Notes: generated by a model not told the origin, from the sequence alone. A stretch of 37,105 nucleotides of DNA from Candidatus Heimdallarchaeota archaeon (GCA_015522385.1 WAMJ01000301.1:1-37105); one strand, 5' to 3'. Counted from the first letter of the stretch, positions 24,387 through 32,249 are shown. Translations and numbers: made by a program.

Positions 24387-24928
24387 CGAATTATACTAGA
24401 CAACTTCATTTCCATGTTCTGGTTTTGGCTTTCTAACTCATGAATTCGTTTGATGAGTTCAAGGATGAGGTCATTCTTGAGATATTGTTTTATATGAGTG
24501 GATGAAAATATGAGATATATCTGCCCTAAAGATAAAATTCCATAAGGAGCAATCGCCACCAAGGTCGTTATGTTGAATTTGGATTGAACAAGGATGTATG
24601 TAACAACTGAAACCATTGCAAGGTTGACCAATGATATAATTACTGGGGGGATTCTCATGAAGAAGAGAAAGAATTGAATTTGAATGAAGAGTACAGTCAC
24701 TATCATAAAAGTCCCTATGAAAAACAGTTCAAATTGTGAATAATTATCAATGAATTTTACACTATCAATGAACAAAGATATGACTAAAAATGCTAGCCAT
24801 AAATTAGCTAAATTGATTGCAATTGTGAGCCTACGGAATGATTTTGGAGGACCAATATGAATCCTTGTATTCGAGGGGGCGATATGTTCAACAGAATTCC
24901 TTGCATTGGGGTAGAGTTCCGATTCCAC
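24383..24928 (-). CDS. Four-helix small membrane protein, tandem paralogue family (copy 1)
   Basis: A 181-residue protein that belongs with the genes at 25021, 25317 and 26037 to one local family. It opens with the shared motif MESELYP and has four hydrophobic segments (about 32-54, 65-90, 93-112 and 118-140). It ends with a charged helix (LKNDLILELIKRIHELES...) likely to form a short coiled coil. This copy is the most diverged, with an N-terminal loop about 10 residues longer. The start is GTG at 24928. TATA-like ATATAAAATT plus the block AAATTTGTC (read on the plus strand) lies about 23-36 nt upstream, the same as for the copy at 25317. No known family is recognised. It overlaps RidA by 4 bp. 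Confidence 0.72.
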   Translation of the reverse strand: MESELYPNARNSVEHIAPSNTRIHIGPPKSFRRLTIAINLANLWLAFLVISLFIDSVKFIDNYSQFELFFIGTFMIVTVLFIQIQFFLFFMRIPPVIISLVNLAMVSVVTYILVQSKFNITTLVAIAPYGILSLGQIYLIFSSTHIKQYLKNDLILELIKRIHELESQNQNMEMKLSSIIR

Positions 24929-24950
24929 AAGTAGATTCTAACAGTGTGTG

Positions 24951-24964
24951 ATATAAAATTTGTC
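24951..24964 (-). promoter_or_regulatory. Core promoter of membrane-protein copy 1
   Basis: On the minus strand GACAAATTTTATAT lies 23-36 nt before the GTG start. The GACAAATTT part is identical and equally placed in front of copy 3 (25842-25854). Confidence 0.5.
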
Positions 24965-25020
24965 ATTTTACAACACTAAGGTGTCATTAACATTTTCATC
25001 TCGAAATTCTTACTCCATAG

Positions 25021-25305
25021 TCATCTAGGATAGTTTCTGAAGTGTCTTTCCCTCATTGTATTAAAAACCAACAGATAATCCTGAAAGACTGTTACTGCAA
25101 TGAACGGGATGATTGGTAGAGACCTTACTATATCTATATCCCATAAAAAGAGGATATGAACCATGTCGAGAATTTCGATGTAGTTGTGAGTAGCGTCGAT
25201 CATTCCTGGAACTCCAGAGCACAATAACAGAACTTGCACGATAATATGGATGAATTGGAAACGTACAAATGACGCGGTATGTTTAGATTCTATTAGATTT
25301 AGCAA
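25021..25305 (-). pseudogene. Truncated copy of the four-helix membrane-protein family (copy 2)
   Basis: The 94-residue open frame aligns only to the second half of its neighbours. IHIIVQVLLL matches LHTVVQFLLL of copy 3, and FIAVTVFQDYLLVFNTMRERHFRNY matches the region before the coiled coil. The MES-LYP opening, the first one to two membrane helices and the final coiled coil are missing. It begins 11 bp after the stop of copy 3, leaving no room for its own promoter. This is best explained as a decayed or recombined paralogue, although the frame is intact and a short protein could still be made from a read-through transcript. Confidence 0.55.
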
Positions 25306-25316
25306 AAGAAAGATTC

Positions 25317-25817
25317 TTACTTCCTTATCATTTCCAAGTTTTCAATCCTCTCCTCCAGTTGTATAATTCTTCTGTATAGAGCTTCCATTGGGTCAAATTG
25401 GAGATACTCTCTGATAGGTGTTGGTCGGAGTAGGTAATACAGCTCCACGGAGGTAATCAGTAAATAGGGAGAGAACATCATAATGACATCCATTGGGTCA
25501 TAGAATGAAATTAACATTATGACTATAGCGAGGATCAGAAATGAGATTGAAGTCGTAACCAGAGTGGGTGAAATTTTTCTGAAAAGGAGTAAGAATTGAA
25601 CGACTGTGTGCAGTCCAATTGCCATAACCAATCCGATTGTCGCTAGTTGCAATTGATCTGATCTGGGGTATTGTATTATCTCTCTAGTTCCTTCTACAAT
25701 GATAAAGAGCGAGAATATGTTCAGTAGATTTGAGATGACCAAGATATATTTGAATTTAGACGGGATAGTAGGAAGAGCCATGGAAATAGTCTTACTTGGA
25801 TATAACTCTGACTCCAT
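25317..25817 (-). CDS. Four-helix small membrane protein, tandem paralogue family (copy 3)
   Basis: A 166-residue protein: MESELYP opening, four membrane helices (about 22-43, 54-76, 80-104 and 107-130), then YLQFDPMEALYRRIIQLEER and a short coiled coil ending in NLEMIRK. The same ending (YLRYNPIESLLMRITQLEER) occurs in copy 4, so these two are closest. The conserved N-terminal peptide and C-terminal coiled coil are both expected on the cytosolic side and may be the contact surfaces; function is unknown. The ATG start has no Shine-Dalgarno. TATA-like TTTAAAA preceded by GACAAATTT lies 25-37 nt upstream. Confidence 0.75.
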   Translation of the reverse strand: MESELYPSKTISMALPTIPSKFKYILVISNLLNIFSLFIIVEGTREIIQYPRSDQLQLATIGLVMAIGLHTVVQFLLLFRKISPTLVTTSISFLILAIVIMLISFYDPMDVIMMFSPYLLITSVELYYLLRPTPIREYLQFDPMEALYRRIIQLEERIENLEMIRK

Positions 25818-25841
25818 TAGTTATAGGTGTATCGAATAAGC

Positions 25842-25854
25842 TTTTAAATTTGTC
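25842..25854 (-). promoter_or_regulatory. Core promoter of membrane-protein copy 3
   Basis: On the minus strand GACAAATTTAAAA lies 25-37 nt before the ATG and shares the GACAAATTT block with copy 1 at the same distance. Confidence 0.5.
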
Positions 25855-26036
25855 CGTTTTATGGTACTCCTCCTAGTACAATATCATATTTTTCACAACT
25901 AGAATTTCATGAAAAACTTCAATACAGCGGTTACAGATCCCACAAATATCTCTATTTTCTAAACCTTCTCCCCGAAGCCCACCCTAATCTATGTCAACCC
26001 GGTTCTCGGTACTATTCATCGACCTCAGAACAGTGT

Positions 26037-26555
26037 CTATTTGTACGATTCCAGATTACCTTTCATTTCCAGATTCTCTATCCTCTCTTCAAGCTGAGTA
26101 ATTCTCATTAAGAGTGACTCTATCGGATTGTACCTGAGATAGTTCCTGACCGCAGATGATCGGAAAAGCAAATACATTTCAGTCATGGGGATTAAGAGAA
26201 GAGCTGAAGTTACTAATAAAAGGAGGATCGACGTACTATCTGATATAAAATTTAGTAGAAGAAAAGAGAGTGAGATGAGAAAGTTTGAGATATGTATAAG
26301 GATGGCTGGTAACCTCCTAAAGGTGAGTAGAAATTGGACAATTACAAAGATGGTGCTGGAAATCACAAAGAATATAGTCGCTAAGTCAAAAAAATCCTGC
26401 TCTGCGTAATTGTACAGATAATAGGTCGCAGAATATATCATAAAAACTAATCCGATGTTTAATACATTGGATATCCCAAGGACAATTTTGAATGATCTTG
26501 GCATCGTCACTTTATCCATGGTAATTGTTTTTCTGGGATACAGCTGAGATTCCAT
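26037..26555 (-). CDS. Four-helix small membrane protein, tandem paralogue family (copy 4)
   Basis: A 172-residue protein: MESQLYP opening, KTITM as in copy 3 (KTISM), four membrane helices (about 24-46, 58-80, 83-105 and 108-130), then YLRYNPIESLLMRITQLEER and a coiled-coil end. It is the outermost copy of the array and is separated from copy 3 by 219 bp in which I see no gene. A TATA-like TATAAAATA lies 37-45 nt upstream of the ATG. No relative of known function is recognised. Confidence 0.75.
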   Translation of the reverse strand: MESQLYPRKTITMDKVTMPRSFKIVLGISNVLNIGLVFMIYSATYYLYNYAEQDFFDLATIFFVISSTIFVIVQFLLTFRRLPAILIHISNFLISLSFLLLNFISDSTSILLLLVTSALLLIPMTEMYLLFRSSAVRNYLRYNPIESLLMRITQLEERIENLEMKGNLESYK

Positions 26556-26639
26556 AATAGATAGAAAATTAACCTACTTCTTATAGATTCCTATTTTATA
26601 GTACATGTTCCCAATCTGTTGGAAAATACTAATCTGTAC

Positions 26640-27479
26640 CTAGGGAAGCCACTTTATGTCCTTGAAATTAGGTTTTCTCTTCTCCAAGAAGGCATTCCTA
26701 CCTTCTTTTGCCTCTTCAGTCATGTACGCCAATCGGGTGGCTTCCCCTGCGAAGACCTGCTGTCCGACCATTCCGTCATCCGTCAAGTTGAACGCGAATT
26801 TTAGCATCTTGATTGAGGTCGGGGACTTGGCAAGGATCTCCTGTGCCCACTGGAAGGCTACGTCTTCCAGCTCCTCATGAGGTACGACCGCGTTGACCAT
26901 CCCCATCTCATAGGCTTCTTGGGCAGAGTAGTTTCTCCCGAGGAAGAATATTTCCCTCGCTCTTTTCTGGCCGACCATCTTGGCAAGATATGCAGAACCG
27001 TACCCACCATCGAAACTGGTAACGTCTGCATCAGTCTGTTTGAAGATTGCATGCTCCTTTGAGGCGAGTGTGAGGTCACAGACCACATGCAAGCTGTGTC
27101 CACCGCCAACTGCCCACCCTGGCACTACAGCGATAACCACCTTGGGCATGAACCTGATCAATCTCTGGACCTCGAGGATGTTCAACCTCGGCATTCCGTC
27201 CTCGTCAACGTACCCTTGCTTACCCCTGGCCCTTTGGTCACCTCCACTGCAGAATGCATAGACTCCGTCTTTTGGAGAAGGTCCTTCACCAGAGAAGAGG
27301 ACTACTCCGATCGAGGTATCCTCCCTTGCATCTACGAAGGCATCGTAGAGCTCTCCCACAGTCTTGGGCCTGAACGCATTCCTGACCTCGGGTCGGTTGA
27401 AAGCTATTCGAGCTACTCCGTCACACTTCTTATAGGTTATATCTTCGTATTCCTTTACAGTTATCCAGTCCGGACTCAT
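26640..27479 (-). CDS. menB: 1,4-dihydroxy-2-naphthoyl-CoA synthase (MenB)
   Basis: A 279-residue crotonase-fold enzyme that closes the naphthoquinone ring in menaquinone synthesis. MenB hallmarks are AFCSGGDQ (76-83), GWAVGGGHSLH (121-131), FKQTDADVTSFDGGYGSAYL (starting at 146) and the end EGRNAFLEKRKP. Asp150 stands where bicarbonate-dependent enzymes such as the E. coli one have glycine, so this is the Asp type also seen in mycobacteria. Ser155 and Asp157 complete the known active-site segment. Other men genes are not in the window. BadI-type ketocyclohexanecarboxyl-CoA hydrolases are related, but the SFDGGYGS and SGGDQ segments favour MenB. The promoter shows an 8-bp inverted repeat on both sides of the TATA position. 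Confidence 0.9.
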   Translation of the reverse strand: MSPDWITVKEYEDITYKKCDGVARIAFNRPEVRNAFRPKTVGELYDAFVDAREDTSIGVVLFSGEGPSPKDGVYAFCSGGDQRARGKQGYVDEDGMPRLNILEVQRLIRFMPKVVIAVVPGWAVGGGHSLHVVCDLTLASKEHAIFKQTDADVTSFDGGYGSAYLAKMVGQKRAREIFFLGRNYSAQEAYEMGMVNAVVPHEELEDVAFQWAQEILAKSPTSIKMLKFAFNLTDDGMVGQQVFAGEATRLAYMTEEAKEGRNAFLEKRKPNFKDIKWLP

Positions 27480-27481
27480 TA

Positions 27482-27518
27482 TGAGAGAACAGAAACTCCT
27501 CGCTTAAAACTTCTCTCA
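27482..27518. promoter_or_regulatory. Operator-like inverted repeat around the menB TATA box
   Basis: TGAGAGAA (27482-27489) and its exact complement TTCTCTCA (27511-27518) flank 21 bp that include the minus-strand TATA-like GTTTTAAG (27503-27510), 24-31 nt before the menB start. One arm lies against the start codon, the other upstream of the TATA, a layout that would let a bound dimer block transcription. Confidence 0.5.
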
Positions 27519-27540
27519 CTATTACAGTTGTGAGTCTGCC

Positions 27541-29931
27541 CTACGGGAAGAGCAAGTACTCGCCGGCCAGCCACGGTTCTATAAGATGGATGTAAAATTC
27601 TGAGGCGACATGACCCGATTGTCCAGGAGCAATTATCCCGTAGTACCTATCTGGTTCTCCATAGTCAATGACGTACCGGTAGCTAAGGGACCACGCTTTG
27701 TTATCAAATGGATCATTAGAGAACATCCCAGTCTGTTTAGGGGTGTCCGTGTTTCCTCCGATCTCAACTGGCTTTGGATTGAATACATGTTTCATCAATG
27801 GATTGATGTCAAATGCATGGGGGAAGTAGATTTTGTGGATGTCTCCGTACCTCCAGCTACTGGGTTTCCCACAATTCTTCTTCAGGAACTTGAAGGCGTC
27901 CGAGATCGCATCAGAAATGAGTTTATCCTTCCCTCCGTAATCCTCCAACCACGTAGATCCCGTCTTCAGCATCCTGAACAGCGTGGTTGTGTCATGTCCG
28001 TAGAACTCATTGGCGTACAGCAGGACGGGGTTGGGACCCACACCTAGAAGGTGGTGCATAATCTCGTCAGGAAGAGCAGATTTGAAGAGATTCAGAACCA
28101 TAAAGTACCTTACCGTCTCATAGACTGCAGCGCCTTTACTATCAACATTCATAATAAAGTCCCAGTTCTCAAGGATCTCCTTTGCCATTCTCTCATCCTG
28201 TGTCTCAGGTTCAAAGTTCGAGATTACATCGGTCACGAACTCCTTACCTGGGATACAGAACTCATCAAGCATCATGGAGTTGATATGTTCCTTCGTGATT
28301 TTTTCCCCTTTATCGATCAGTGTATTTAATCTGCTCTCAATCCTCTGCGCCCTGTACCCATTCATGAAGATCTTTCCTAGGTAGTGTGGGTAGTCATCGG
28401 GCACTATCTTATGATTGCACGTGACGATGTACCCTCTGCTCGGATTGAGTGCATGAGGTGCTTCCTCGAACGGTACGAATCCCTTCCACTCATACTCATC
28501 TGTCCAACCTTGGACAGGAAGAAGGCTGTCGTGGTTCCTGATTGGGATCTTTCCAGTGCACCAGTAACCAATGTTCCCCTCAACGTCTGCATAAGAGAAA
28601 TTAAGTTGAGTGGAGTCAATGCACTCCATGGCTACTACAAATTCGTTCCACGTCCTCCCCGTATTCAACCGAACCCACCCCTCCAAGTACTTTGATGGTT
28701 GCAAAGACACATCGCATGAGGAGAGGACGACATTGACGCCCGGTGTGGTATCGGAGATGATAGGGCCATGGTGGGTGCTGAAGACCTCGAAGGTATGGAC
28801 TTTTCCACCCTTGATCGGGATCTGCTCTTCACGAACCTTCAAGGGTCGCTTCTCCCCATTAAACTCGTAAGTCTTGTCATCGAGGTTCACCTTCTCTATG
28901 AAAAGGTCTGCCCCATCGACATAGGCCAGTGTCACACCCCATGAGTATCCCTCGGTGGCACCAATAAGTATAAGTGGAATACTCGGGAGAGATATCCCCT
29001 TTACTGAGAATTCTCCTTTTACTTCCAATTTCATTTGATGCCACAACGAGGGAGTGGATATAGGGAGGTGGACATCGTTCGAGTTGATGGGTTTCCCTGA
29101 TTCGGTCAGATGACCTGCAACGGTGATCGAGTTTGACCCTCCGGTCTGTTTCAAGAAGATGCCATTGACTTTCCTTAGTATCCCGTCCACGTCGATTGTA
29201 TTCATCTCATTTGCAATCTTCAAAATAGAGGGTTTGAACTCATCGTAGTCAAATTCTAACTCTGCTGCTTTTTCCTCCCCAACTTCTTGAATCAGCCTCC
29301 ATCGAGAGAGCACTCCGTGCCATGCATGCGATAACTGCCATACCATTAATCTTCCAAACGCTACGACATCGACCCATGTCCACGGTTCGGGCTTAAGCTT
29401 TACCAGTCCGAATTCAACAGGGTGCTTACCCATGCCAATAAAGTGGTTTACCCCCTCGACATAAGCTTCGATGAGGGCTTTATCATCATCCCTCATTGTT
29501 GTGTCCCAGTCTTTCCTGGCCAGTTCCTCGAAACCAAAGGTAAGGGCCATCTTGTCTGTTTCCAGCGCAACATCCCCGAAGGTCTCGGACAGCCTTCCCC
29601 TCGCGGTTCTTCTGTTCAACTCCATCGAGAATAACCTCTCTGCAGCGTGGACGAATCCCTGCATGATGACGACATCCCTGAAGTTCTGTCCAGAAATCGT
29701 CGGGATTCCAGCTGAATCTGTGGTGACAGTTACTTCGTTCTGCATAGAGCCAAACTTGTGAATGCCATTGTAATCAACAATATTCTTTCTGCTTGATCGT
29801 TTGATTGAACCTTTGAGTATCCCTGCTAAGAGTTTGTACAATCCGGACATAATTTCTGATAGGGGGACGATATATGAATATCTCGGGGTAAAATCAGACC
29901 TCGGAACCCTTACGATCGAACGGGATGGCAT
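27541..29931 (-). CDS. Penicillin-acylase-family Ntn hydrolase
   Basis: A 796-residue member of the penicillin amidase family (acylhomoserine-lactone acylases and relatives), which are made as precursors and cut to expose an N-terminal nucleophile. The alpha-chain part shows the usual GFVHAAERLFSMELNRRTARG (from residue 92). The beta chain should begin at Ser266 in TGGSNSITVAG, followed by SGKPINSNDVHL (278-289). Later landmarks are the TEGYSWGVT region and a C-terminal GQSGH. No signal peptide is visible, although most relatives are exported. The substrate is an amide not readable from sequence. The start at 29931 overlaps the upstream gene by 38 bp and has GGAG 7 nt before it; an internal ATG at 29850 (residue 28) would remove the overlap and is a real alternative. 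It belongs to an operon with the 12-helix protein and the DinB-fold gene. Confidence 0.82.
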   Translation of the reverse strand: MPSRSIVRVPRSDFTPRYSYIVPLSEIMSGLYKLLAGILKGSIKRSSRKNIVDYNGIHKFGSMQNEVTVTTDSAGIPTISGQNFRDVVIMQGFVHAAERLFSMELNRRTARGRLSETFGDVALETDKMALTFGFEELARKDWDTTMRDDDKALIEAYVEGVNHFIGMGKHPVEFGLVKLKPEPWTWVDVVAFGRLMVWQLSHAWHGVLSRWRLIQEVGEEKAAELEFDYDEFKPSILKIANEMNTIDVDGILRKVNGIFLKQTGGSNSITVAGHLTESGKPINSNDVHLPISTPSLWHQMKLEVKGEFSVKGISLPSIPLILIGATEGYSWGVTLAYVDGADLFIEKVNLDDKTYEFNGEKRPLKVREEQIPIKGGKVHTFEVFSTHHGPIISDTTPGVNVVLSSCDVSLQPSKYLEGWVRLNTGRTWNEFVVAMECIDSTQLNFSYADVEGNIGYWCTGKIPIRNHDSLLPVQGWTDEYEWKGFVPFEEAPHALNPSRGYIVTCNHKIVPDDYPHYLGKIFMNGYRAQRIESRLNTLIDKGEKITKEHINSMMLDEFCIPGKEFVTDVISNFEPETQDERMAKEILENWDFIMNVDSKGAAVYETVRYFMVLNLFKSALPDEIMHHLLGVGPNPVLLYANEFYGHDTTTLFRMLKTGSTWLEDYGGKDKLISDAISDAFKFLKKNCGKPSSWRYGDIHKIYFPHAFDINPLMKHVFNPKPVEIGGNTDTPKQTGMFSNDPFDNKAWSLSYRYVIDYGEPDRYYGIIAPGQSGHVASEFYIHLIEPWLAGEYLLFP

Positions 29932-31171
29932 TATCCTTCTCCCGAAGATAGAAGCGGTAGTTTTTGAGGATGCCTCCTATGAATACTGTGGAAGCCAGTA
30001 GGTGGAGAAGCCCCCCTATCCCGAACACTATTGAATTGCCCATGATTACTCCGACAATCAGGACTAGCTGAGAGATGACGAGAGTTATGGCTAGCACCAT
30101 GTATCCCTTATCCATCAGTAAGAAAGAAATCGGTGGAGCCTCTGTCTTCCTCCCAGAGTATATGATTGAATGTATCTGGAAAGAAGTGATACGATGGCTC
30201 GCTCCCAGCATTATCATGGAAAGACCCGCTAGGAGAGTGAGGTGAATGTGCAATCGTCTAATAACGGTGATATTGCCATAACCCGTGAGGTATGCCATAC
30301 CGAAGAGAAGACCTATGCTAAAGGATACAATTCCTGGAACAAAGTAGAAAAGGGTCACCTTATTGAGAGTCTTCCTTTTAGAGCTCAAACTTACGAACAG
30401 TATCACGAGTGTAAATATCCACATCAGGCCCCAGAGTGTCGCCCCGATCCATAGAATTGGAGTTACAATGAAATAAGAACTGTACATTAGGAGACCTGCC
30501 ATTAGGAGAATGGAAGAAGTGATCGCTAGCAGGAGATGTAACCAGAGGTAATTTTTCATCCCTCGGTTGATCACCTTGCCTAAAAACATAGGGAGTATTC
30601 TAATCATTGTTCCCGTCAGCACCAAACCAATCCAACCGATAGTGAATACTATCGCAACATTTGTTCGTTCCTGAATTATTCCGTAGAACCCGATGAGTGA
30701 GTTCAGGAGTAAGACGAGTAGTCCAACAATATAAAAGAACTGGGCCAAAAGGTGGTATCCCAATGGAAATTTAAACAGGGGTGATCTTCTCTGCTGCACT
30801 ACCCAGTAGGTATGGATCAGCACCCCAATTAGGTAAATTACAAGGCCTAGGATCACCAAGATCTGCATTCTGAGAGCAGTTCCAATCAATGCTATGATCA
30901 ATCCTGAATTTAGAAAAATGGGAAGAAGCCATCTTAGGATCTCTGGCTCAAATCGCCTAAGCGCAGTAAATGCTCTGCTCATCTGGAGTTCTGCTCCCAG
31001 AATCACAAAACCTATCCAGCCTAGAAACACTGCTAAGAAGTGTAGTTGTGCAACATTGTTAACAACTGTACCGAATACTCCAGTATAGAGGACTCCGAAG
31101 ATCTGTACTACGAGAAACCATAACAGACCATTGATAATTAACCCAAGTGTAAGGGGTTCACCTTTCATCAT
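29894..31171 (-). CDS. 12-helix membrane protein, NnrS / haem-copper oxidase subunit I-like
   Basis: A 425-residue polytopic protein with about 12 hydrophobic helices. Histidines sit at helix starts in two similar motifs, QLHFLAVFLGWIGFVILGAE (about residues 43-62) and RLHIHLTLLAGLSMIMLGAS (about 306-325). Repeated 'H.HL...G......G' helices are a feature of haem-copper oxidase subunit I and of NnrS, a haem- and copper-containing membrane protein linked to nitric-oxide stress. The full set of oxidase ligands is not evident, so an oxidase is not claimed. It lies 6 bp after the DinB-fold gene and overlaps the acylase gene. A DUF420 gene, a family tied to cytochrome oxidase assembly, is divergent next door, which supports a respiratory or haem-related role. 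Confidence 0.6.
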   Translation of the reverse strand: MMKGEPLTLGLIINGLLWFLVVQIFGVLYTGVFGTVVNNVAQLHFLAVFLGWIGFVILGAELQMSRAFTALRRFEPEILRWLLPIFLNSGLIIALIGTALRMQILVILGLVIYLIGVLIHTYWVVQQRRSPLFKFPLGYHLLAQFFYIVGLLVLLLNSLIGFYGIIQERTNVAIVFTIGWIGLVLTGTMIRILPMFLGKVINRGMKNYLWLHLLLAITSSILLMAGLLMYSSYFIVTPILWIGATLWGLMWIFTLVILFVSLSSKRKTLNKVTLFYFVPGIVSFSIGLLFGMAYLTGYGNITVIRRLHIHLTLLAGLSMIMLGASHRITSFQIHSIIYSGRKTEAPPISFLLMDKGYMVLAITLVISQLVLIVGVIMGNSIVFGIGGLLHLLASTVFIGGILKNYRFYLREKDNAIPFDRKGSEV

Positions 31172-31177
31172 TCTTAG

Positions 31178-31618
31178 CTACTCTTCATTCCTCATTCTGA
31201 TAAACATTGCAATCTGACCTCGATGAGTAGCAAGGTGTTCTAAGAAATGCCAAAGGAGAAACTTATAGCTGTATGAATTGCCTGAGGCTTTCGAGACCCA
31301 AACTTTGCTCAGATCTTCCTCTGTCAGATTCCTTAAGGTCTCTATATGCCTCTTCTTGGATTTCTCAAACGCTTCCCTGATTACTTCTATATCTGCGTCT
31401 TCGGGGATTGAAAAATCTTGGTTCGGAAGTTCATAGAGGTAGTTGGCCATTCTATACTCTGCACCACTCATGTGGATTAGCCTTCCTCTCACGGTGTGGG
31501 TATCAGATATTTCTCTGTCAAGGTCTTCGGGTTTGATCTTATCGAGAAGTTTGTTTATCTCGTCGTGTTCAAAGTTAACAGATTCTTGCAGGAAATCCAA
31601 GACATTCATGAGTTCCAT
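31178..31618 (-). CDS. DinB-superfamily protein
   Basis: From the chosen ATG (31618) the protein is 146 residues, the normal size for the four-helix DinB/YfiT fold. The metal-binding histidines are all present: His49 (RLIHMSG), His128 and His132 (HFLEHLATHRGQI). The longer open frame to 31816 adds 66 residues without family resemblance and would run across the divergent DUF420 promoter, so it is rejected. AGGA lies 4 nt before the chosen ATG, and a TATA-like TTTATAATT lies 37-45 nt upstream. Relatives include thiol S-transferases and enzymes of unknown activity; no specific reaction can be named. It is the first gene of an apparent operon with the 12-helix protein and the penicillin-acylase-like gene. 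Confidence 0.78.
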   Translation of the reverse strand: MELMNVLDFLQESVNFEHDEINKLLDKIKPEDLDREISDTHTVRGRLIHMSGAEYRMANYLYELPNQDFSIPEDADIEVIREAFEKSKKRHIETLRNLTEEDLSKVWVSKASGNSYSYKFLLWHFLEHLATHRGQIAMFIRMRNEE

Positions 31619-31738
31619 GGGTTCCTGTACCTTATAATTCCTGTCCTCTGGATGAATTATAAATCCTCTAAAACTTATTTTACAAGAATCAGATGTAAGG
31701 TGGTTTAAAATCGATTCTGGACATGTCAGTAATTGAAA

Positions 31739-31747
31739 ACTATATAT
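31739..31747 (+). promoter_or_regulatory. TATA box of the DUF420 gene
   Basis: ACTATATAT lies 23-31 nt upstream of the ATG at 31770. The earlier in-frame ATG at 31746 falls inside this element, which is why the later start is chosen. Confidence 0.5.
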
Positions 31748-31769
31748 GGTTACTTTCCAAAGAGAAAGT

Positions 31770-32249
31770 ATGGCTATACAAGATGCGTCATGGCTAGCAA
31801 TTCTGGGTTTTATCATCGTCGCAATAAGTCTTCTCTTCGTACAGATCGGATTTATCTTCGCGAGAAAGAAGAATTACAAAAATCATTACAAGGTCATGGG
31901 AGGCGCACTTTTCCTTAACACAATATTTCTTATTACCTATGTGACCCGTTTTCTTACTAACGATGAGACTTCATTCCCAGGTCCAGAAAATATCAAAATC
32001 TTCTTCTACTATCCCTTCCTACTTGTCCACATCATTCTTGCATTGGTTGTAATAGGGTGGATATTTACATTTGTACCTCAAACGGTCAAGAAAAAGAAAA
32101 TGACTTCTGACGGTGCTCCTTATTTTGAAGATAAAGACCTCCGGGAAATGCATAGGAAGAGGGGTTTCATCGCTTATGTGATGTGGACAATATCTTTTGC
32201 TATGGGGATTGTCATCTTCATCATGCTTTACATCATAAATTGGTCATAG
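31770..32249 (+). CDS. DUF420 membrane protein, probable cytochrome oxidase assembly factor
   Basis: With the start at 31770 the protein is 159 residues with four membrane helices. Family motifs are NHYKVMGGALFLNTIFLITY (around the second helix), FPGPENIKIFFYYPFLLVHI (third) and MHRKRGFIAYVMWTISFAMG (fourth). DUF420 proteins, including CtaM of Gram-positive bacteria, are needed for haem-copper oxidase maturation; the conserved histidines here are those in NHYK, LLVHI and MHRK. The long form starting at 31746 adds eight residues but its ATG is part of the TATA box. The gene is divergent from the operon encoding the DinB-fold and 12-helix proteins, and the pairing suggests a shared role in aerobic or nitrogen-oxide respiration. 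Confidence 0.8.
   Translation: MAIQDASWLAILGFIIVAISLLFVQIGFIFARKKNYKNHYKVMGGALFLNTIFLITYVTRFLTNDETSFPGPENIKIFFYYPFLLVHIILALVVIGWIFTFVPQTVKKKKMTSDGAPYFEDKDLREMHRKRGFIAYVMWTISFAMGIVIFIMLYIINWS

Noticed and set aside
27087..28047. Long plus-strand frames opposite menB and the acylase gene
   Set aside because: Both are antisense to genes with full family motifs, and their translations are low in recognisable structure.
29894..31171. Calling the 12-helix protein a terminal oxidase subunit
   Set aside because: The histidine motifs are similar in style, but the complete set of haem and copper ligands is not evident, so only a likeness to NnrS/subunit I is stated.
31619..31816. 66-residue N-terminal extension of the DinB-fold frame
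   Set aside because: It has no family similarity, crosses the divergent DUF420 promoter and start, and a better start with AGGA exists at 31618.
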